A DNA stretch of 64,000 bases from Sabellastarte sp. h YS-2021 (lineage: Eukaryota > Annelida > Polychaeta > Sabellida > Sabellidae): the NCBI GenBank assembly GCA_964017235.1, contig OZ024940.1:4774001-4838000 (forward strand), in the 5' to 3' direction. Made by a program: the position numbers and the translations under genes. The notes below the pieces were generated by a model, which saw only the letters and a list, made by a program, of their open reading frames with translations, searched no databases and was not told where the DNA came from. Positions 62,515 to 64,000 of the stretch are shown here, piece after piece (position 1 is the stretch's first letter; every line of letters starts with the position of its first letter).

Positions 62515-63105
62515 TTGAAATACATATTCGGAATTTTAAATATGTATTCGGAATTCCAAATACCCTATTCGGAATTCCAAATACGCTATTTAGAATTCCG
62601 ATAACATATTTGGAATTCCACATATGTATTTGGAGTTCCGAATACGTATTTGGTGTTCCGAATAGGGTATTTGGAATTCCGAATATGTATTTGGAGTTCC
62701 GAATATGTATTTGGAATTCCAAATAGCGTATTTGGAATTCCAAATAGGTATTTGGAATTCCGAATAGGGTATTTGGAATTACGAATATGTATTTGGAATT
62801 CCGAATAGAGTATTTGGAATTCTGAATATGTATTTGGAGTTCCGAATACGTATTTGGTGTTCCGAATAGGGTATTTGGAATTCCGAATATGTATTTGGAG
62901 TTCCGAATATGTTTTTGGAATTCCAAATAGCGTATTTGGAATTCCGAATAGGTATTTGGAATTCCAAATAGGGTATTTGGAATTCCGAATATGTATTTGG
63001 AATTCCAAATACTCTATTTGGAATTCCAAATACCTATTCGGAATTCCGAATTACTTATTTCAAATTTTGAATTTGGATGGTGGTTCCAGGCTTTTGTACT
63101 TTTGG
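62515..63105. mobile_element. EcoRI-palindrome foldback array, copy 3 (largest)
   Basis: About 27 units of 20-21 bp alternating GGAATTCC with GAATATGTATTT, AAATAGGGTATTT and similar. Frames are open on both strands only because the units are palindromic. The right border ATGGTGGTTCCAGGCTTTTGTAC is the inverse of the left border at 17391. A 170-bp block (62586-62760) is largely repeated at 62770-62940, a higher-order duplication. Confidence 0.85.
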
Positions 63106-64000
63106 GACCTCCATTCTGGAATGTTTAACAGGGGAGTCTAAGCAATGGGCATGTTTGTTTTAAACATGGAGTAATTAAACCTCAATCGCCATATCCCCTG
63201 TAAAAGAAAAAAGTCTCAATAATTATACAGGTGTGAATGAGAGAGACATTTATTTAGTTAACTTATCATACCTGCACCATATAATGTCATTTTTTTTAAA
63301 GTAACACTCCCACTTAAATGTCATCAGAAATATTTGCATAAGAAATACTGTACAACTGACCATTTTTGCCATTAGAGAATTTTCGCTCATTTTAGATGGG
63401 TTATATGAAAGATGTCCAACAATTTGGTTAGTCTCACCAAGGTCAAAATTTAATCCAAAATTTAACAAAGTTTGTGACTGAATATCAGGCCAGAATGATT
63501 TTTTTTTATAGCTTTTTATTCCCTCTATTAAAAACTTTTTGAGACACTCTGTAGAGATGGGAGAGGTTCCAGAATGATTTTACCTTTGAAAAATTAACAT
63601 ATGAATAATTAGGATCGCTGATATAACCATATAGTTTTATCAACAAGACATAGGTCAGGTGTGGATTTACTGTTACTTTTGTGTAAAACATATTCATAAA
63701 TTGCATTTCCATTGTCCAAAGGAAATCATGATAAATTACACAAAAATAGCCATAATTCAGCAACAACAGAAAACTTTTGCCACATTATGGCAACAAGTTA
63801 AATGCATTTGTCAATATTAAGTTCTTCTTTAATAATTGGATCCTTTCACCTACTTTTCTCTCTTGTCTAGCCTGCCCCATTAAAGTGGCAAAGACTCTGA
63901 GAACAGATTTATTCGTTGGGAGAGGTGTAAATGGGGTTTTATACAGTAGTTTACATTAAGAACATGATACAGACATGGGATATTGACACACAATATACTT
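63106..64000. other. Intergenic sequence to the window end, no gene seen
   Basis: AT-rich sequence without a recognisable exon, RNA or repeat end. Confidence 0.4.

Noticed and set aside
62459-63029. Frames of 147 and 155 codons on the minus strand and one on the plus strand
   Set aside because: Products of the palindromic 20-bp array, which reads alike on both strands.

Overview
The window looks like nuclear DNA of a marine invertebrate, most likely a lophotrochozoan such as a mollusc. It is AT-rich, its genes have short phase-matched exons with GT..AG introns, and it is crowded with short non-autonomous transposons, tRNA- and 5S-derived SINEs, long poly-G/C runs and tandem arrays. The phylum is an inference from gene and repeat style, not a measurement.

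Three host genes can be reconstructed. (1) On the + strand, 1431-12777, six coding exons build a 364-residue Golgi-type carbohydrate sulfotransferase of the HNK-1/chondroitin sulfotransferase family. Its third intron carries a nearly intact, antisense Ty3/Gypsy LTR retrotransposon (4949-9725) with a perfect 5-bp target duplication, LTRs differing at one position of 142, and one open 1343-residue gag-pol frame. (2) On the + strand, 25110-27160, two exons encode a 417-residue class A (rhodopsin-like) GPCR with an unusual VKY in place of DRY. (3) On the - strand, 59112-41609, fourteen coding exons form a cap'n'collar (CNC) bZIP gene of the NFE2L/Nrf family. It has two alternative first coding exons. 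One gives an Nrf1-like, membrane-anchored protein (793 residues). The other encodes exactly 15 residues before the Neh2 block, as in NRF2, and gives a 633-residue, KEAP1-responsive-type protein.

Region by region: 1-12.9 kb is the sulfotransferase gene and its retrotransposon. 12.9-25 kb is gene-poor, with a CTCAA-rich inverted-repeat element, a 54-bp in-frame satellite, EcoRI-palindrome arrays and other repeats. 25.1-27.2 kb is the GPCR. 27.2-41.6 kb is intergenic, with SINEs, two hAT-like MITEs, a Harbinger-like MITE and 75-bp and 52-bp satellites. 41.6-59.1 kb is the CNC gene, whose introns hold a 23-bp satellite, several MITEs and a tandem array of degenerate copies of one exon's own 5' end. 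59.1-64 kb is the 5' flank of the CNC gene plus another palindromic array.

The three genes have no evident functional link; they are ordinary neighbours. The most interesting system is the CNC gene: one locus appears able to make both the ER-anchored (Nrf1-like) and the KEAP1-type (Nrf2-like) regulator, roles that vertebrates divide between paralogous genes. All exon boundaries come from splice consensus, phase agreement and protein family likeness; no transcript evidence was available.
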